Below are positions 4,745 to 5,015 of a DNA stretch of 5,015 nucleotides, piece after piece; within the stretch, counting starts at the first letter, position 1, and each line of letters starts with the position of its first letter. The stretch comes from Desulfobulbaceae bacterium (lineage in GTDB: Bacteria; Desulfobacterota; Desulfobulbia; Desulfobulbales; Desulfocapsaceae). Under the pieces are notes generated by a model. That model was not told the DNA's origin. It was given only the letters and a program-made list of their open reading frames with translations, and searched no databases. Where the stretch lies: contig DAOVUU010000237.1 in assembly GCA_030632405.1 (NCBI GenBank), positions 1-5,015 of the forward strand, read 5' to 3'. The position numbers were made by a program, and so were the translations under genes.

Positions 4745-5015
4745 TTACGTGGCACGTGGTAAATGTTCACTTAACCATATTTTCATAAGTGACTGGTATG
4801 GAACATCTCGCTTATTTGCTTCTGCTTTGATTTGGGCTAACATAGATTCCGGTAGCCTTAAAGAGATTGCTTTGGTCGTTGGCTTTAGATTAGGAAAAAC
4901 TGCAAGATCTGCCTGGTTCCCACTCTTTGGTTTTTGCAGGATCAGCTTACGTTCATCAATATCCGTATGAGTTAAATTGAGAACCACACTGTTTCTCACT
5001 TGTTTAATCCGCTGA
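4745..5015 (-). CDS. CopG/BrnA-like ribbon-helix-helix antitoxin (start at 4999 or beyond window)
   Basis: The C-terminal half is a clear ribbon-helix-helix DNA-binding module of the CopG-type antitoxin family (PF12441-like): strand KAISLRLP, helix ESMLAQIKAEANKRD, turn VP, and helix YQSLMKIWLSEHL, ending in PRAT at 4745. The preceding FPNLKPTTK is characteristic of this antitoxin group, whose members usually neutralise a BrnT-type ribonuclease encoded just upstream and repress their own operon. GTG at 4999 gives 84 residues, but the frame stays open to the right edge, so the start may lie outside. In favour of 4999, its GTG overlaps a TGA as GTGA, as would fit coupling to an upstream gene ending there; against it, no Shine-Dalgarno sequence is visible. 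The N-terminal 35 residues resemble the family less. The toxin would lie beyond 5015 and cannot be confirmed. The gene converges on nat. Confidence 0.75.
   Translation of the reverse strand, partial: QRIKQVRNSVVLNLTHTDIDERKLILQKPKSGNQADLAVFPNLKPTTKAISLRLPESMLAQIKAEANKRDVPYQSLMKIWLSEHLPRAT

Noticed and set aside
1..5015. CRISPR array, tRNA, rRNA or complete insertion sequence
   Set aside because: No regularly spaced repeats, cloverleaf, rRNA-like sequence or transposase frame with terminal inverted repeats was found on either strand.

Overview
The window looks like a chromosomal segment of a Gram-negative bacterium of moderate GC, most likely from Desulfobacterota (for example the Desulfobulbales). 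That assignment is an inference from the ftsH-folP pairing and the style of the FHA and metal-exporter proteins; no rRNA or other decisive marker is present.

Layout: positions 2-691 hold the C-terminal third of the membrane protease FtsH, running in from upstream. Its stop is followed almost at once by folP (dihydropteroate synthase, 695-1507) in the same frame and direction, an old housekeeping pair. After folP the conserved neighbourhood ends. A stand-alone FHA-domain gene (2070-1567, minus) converges on folP. It diverges from a polytopic membrane protein of the ArsP_2/DUF2899 putative metal exporter family (2250-3281, plus); the 179-base gap between them carries a good sigma70-type promoter for the FHA gene.

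Twelve bases after the exporter, with its own Shine-Dalgarno sequence, a short membrane-protein reading frame begins. It is broken at a run of six G and continues in the -1 frame (3294-3589); I read it as a decayed remnant of a transporter, possibly MFS. A non-coding stretch with a small hairpin and short repeats follows. Next is an intact arylamine N-acetyltransferase gene (3710-4510) with its Cys-His-Asp triad. A 234-base stretch follows in which I find no convincing gene. At the right edge a ribbon-helix-helix (CopG/BrnA-like) antitoxin lies on the minus strand; any toxin partner would be outside the window.

Functionally only ftsH and folP look like an operon. The rest resembles an accessory block of single-gene units next to a housekeeping pair, with signs of decay and acquisition. 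I see no clearly new multi-gene system. The more unusual signals are two candidate frameshift sites: an A AAA AAG heptamer before the charged FtsH tail, and the G6 run in the remnant gene, which lies inside a nested inverted repeat.
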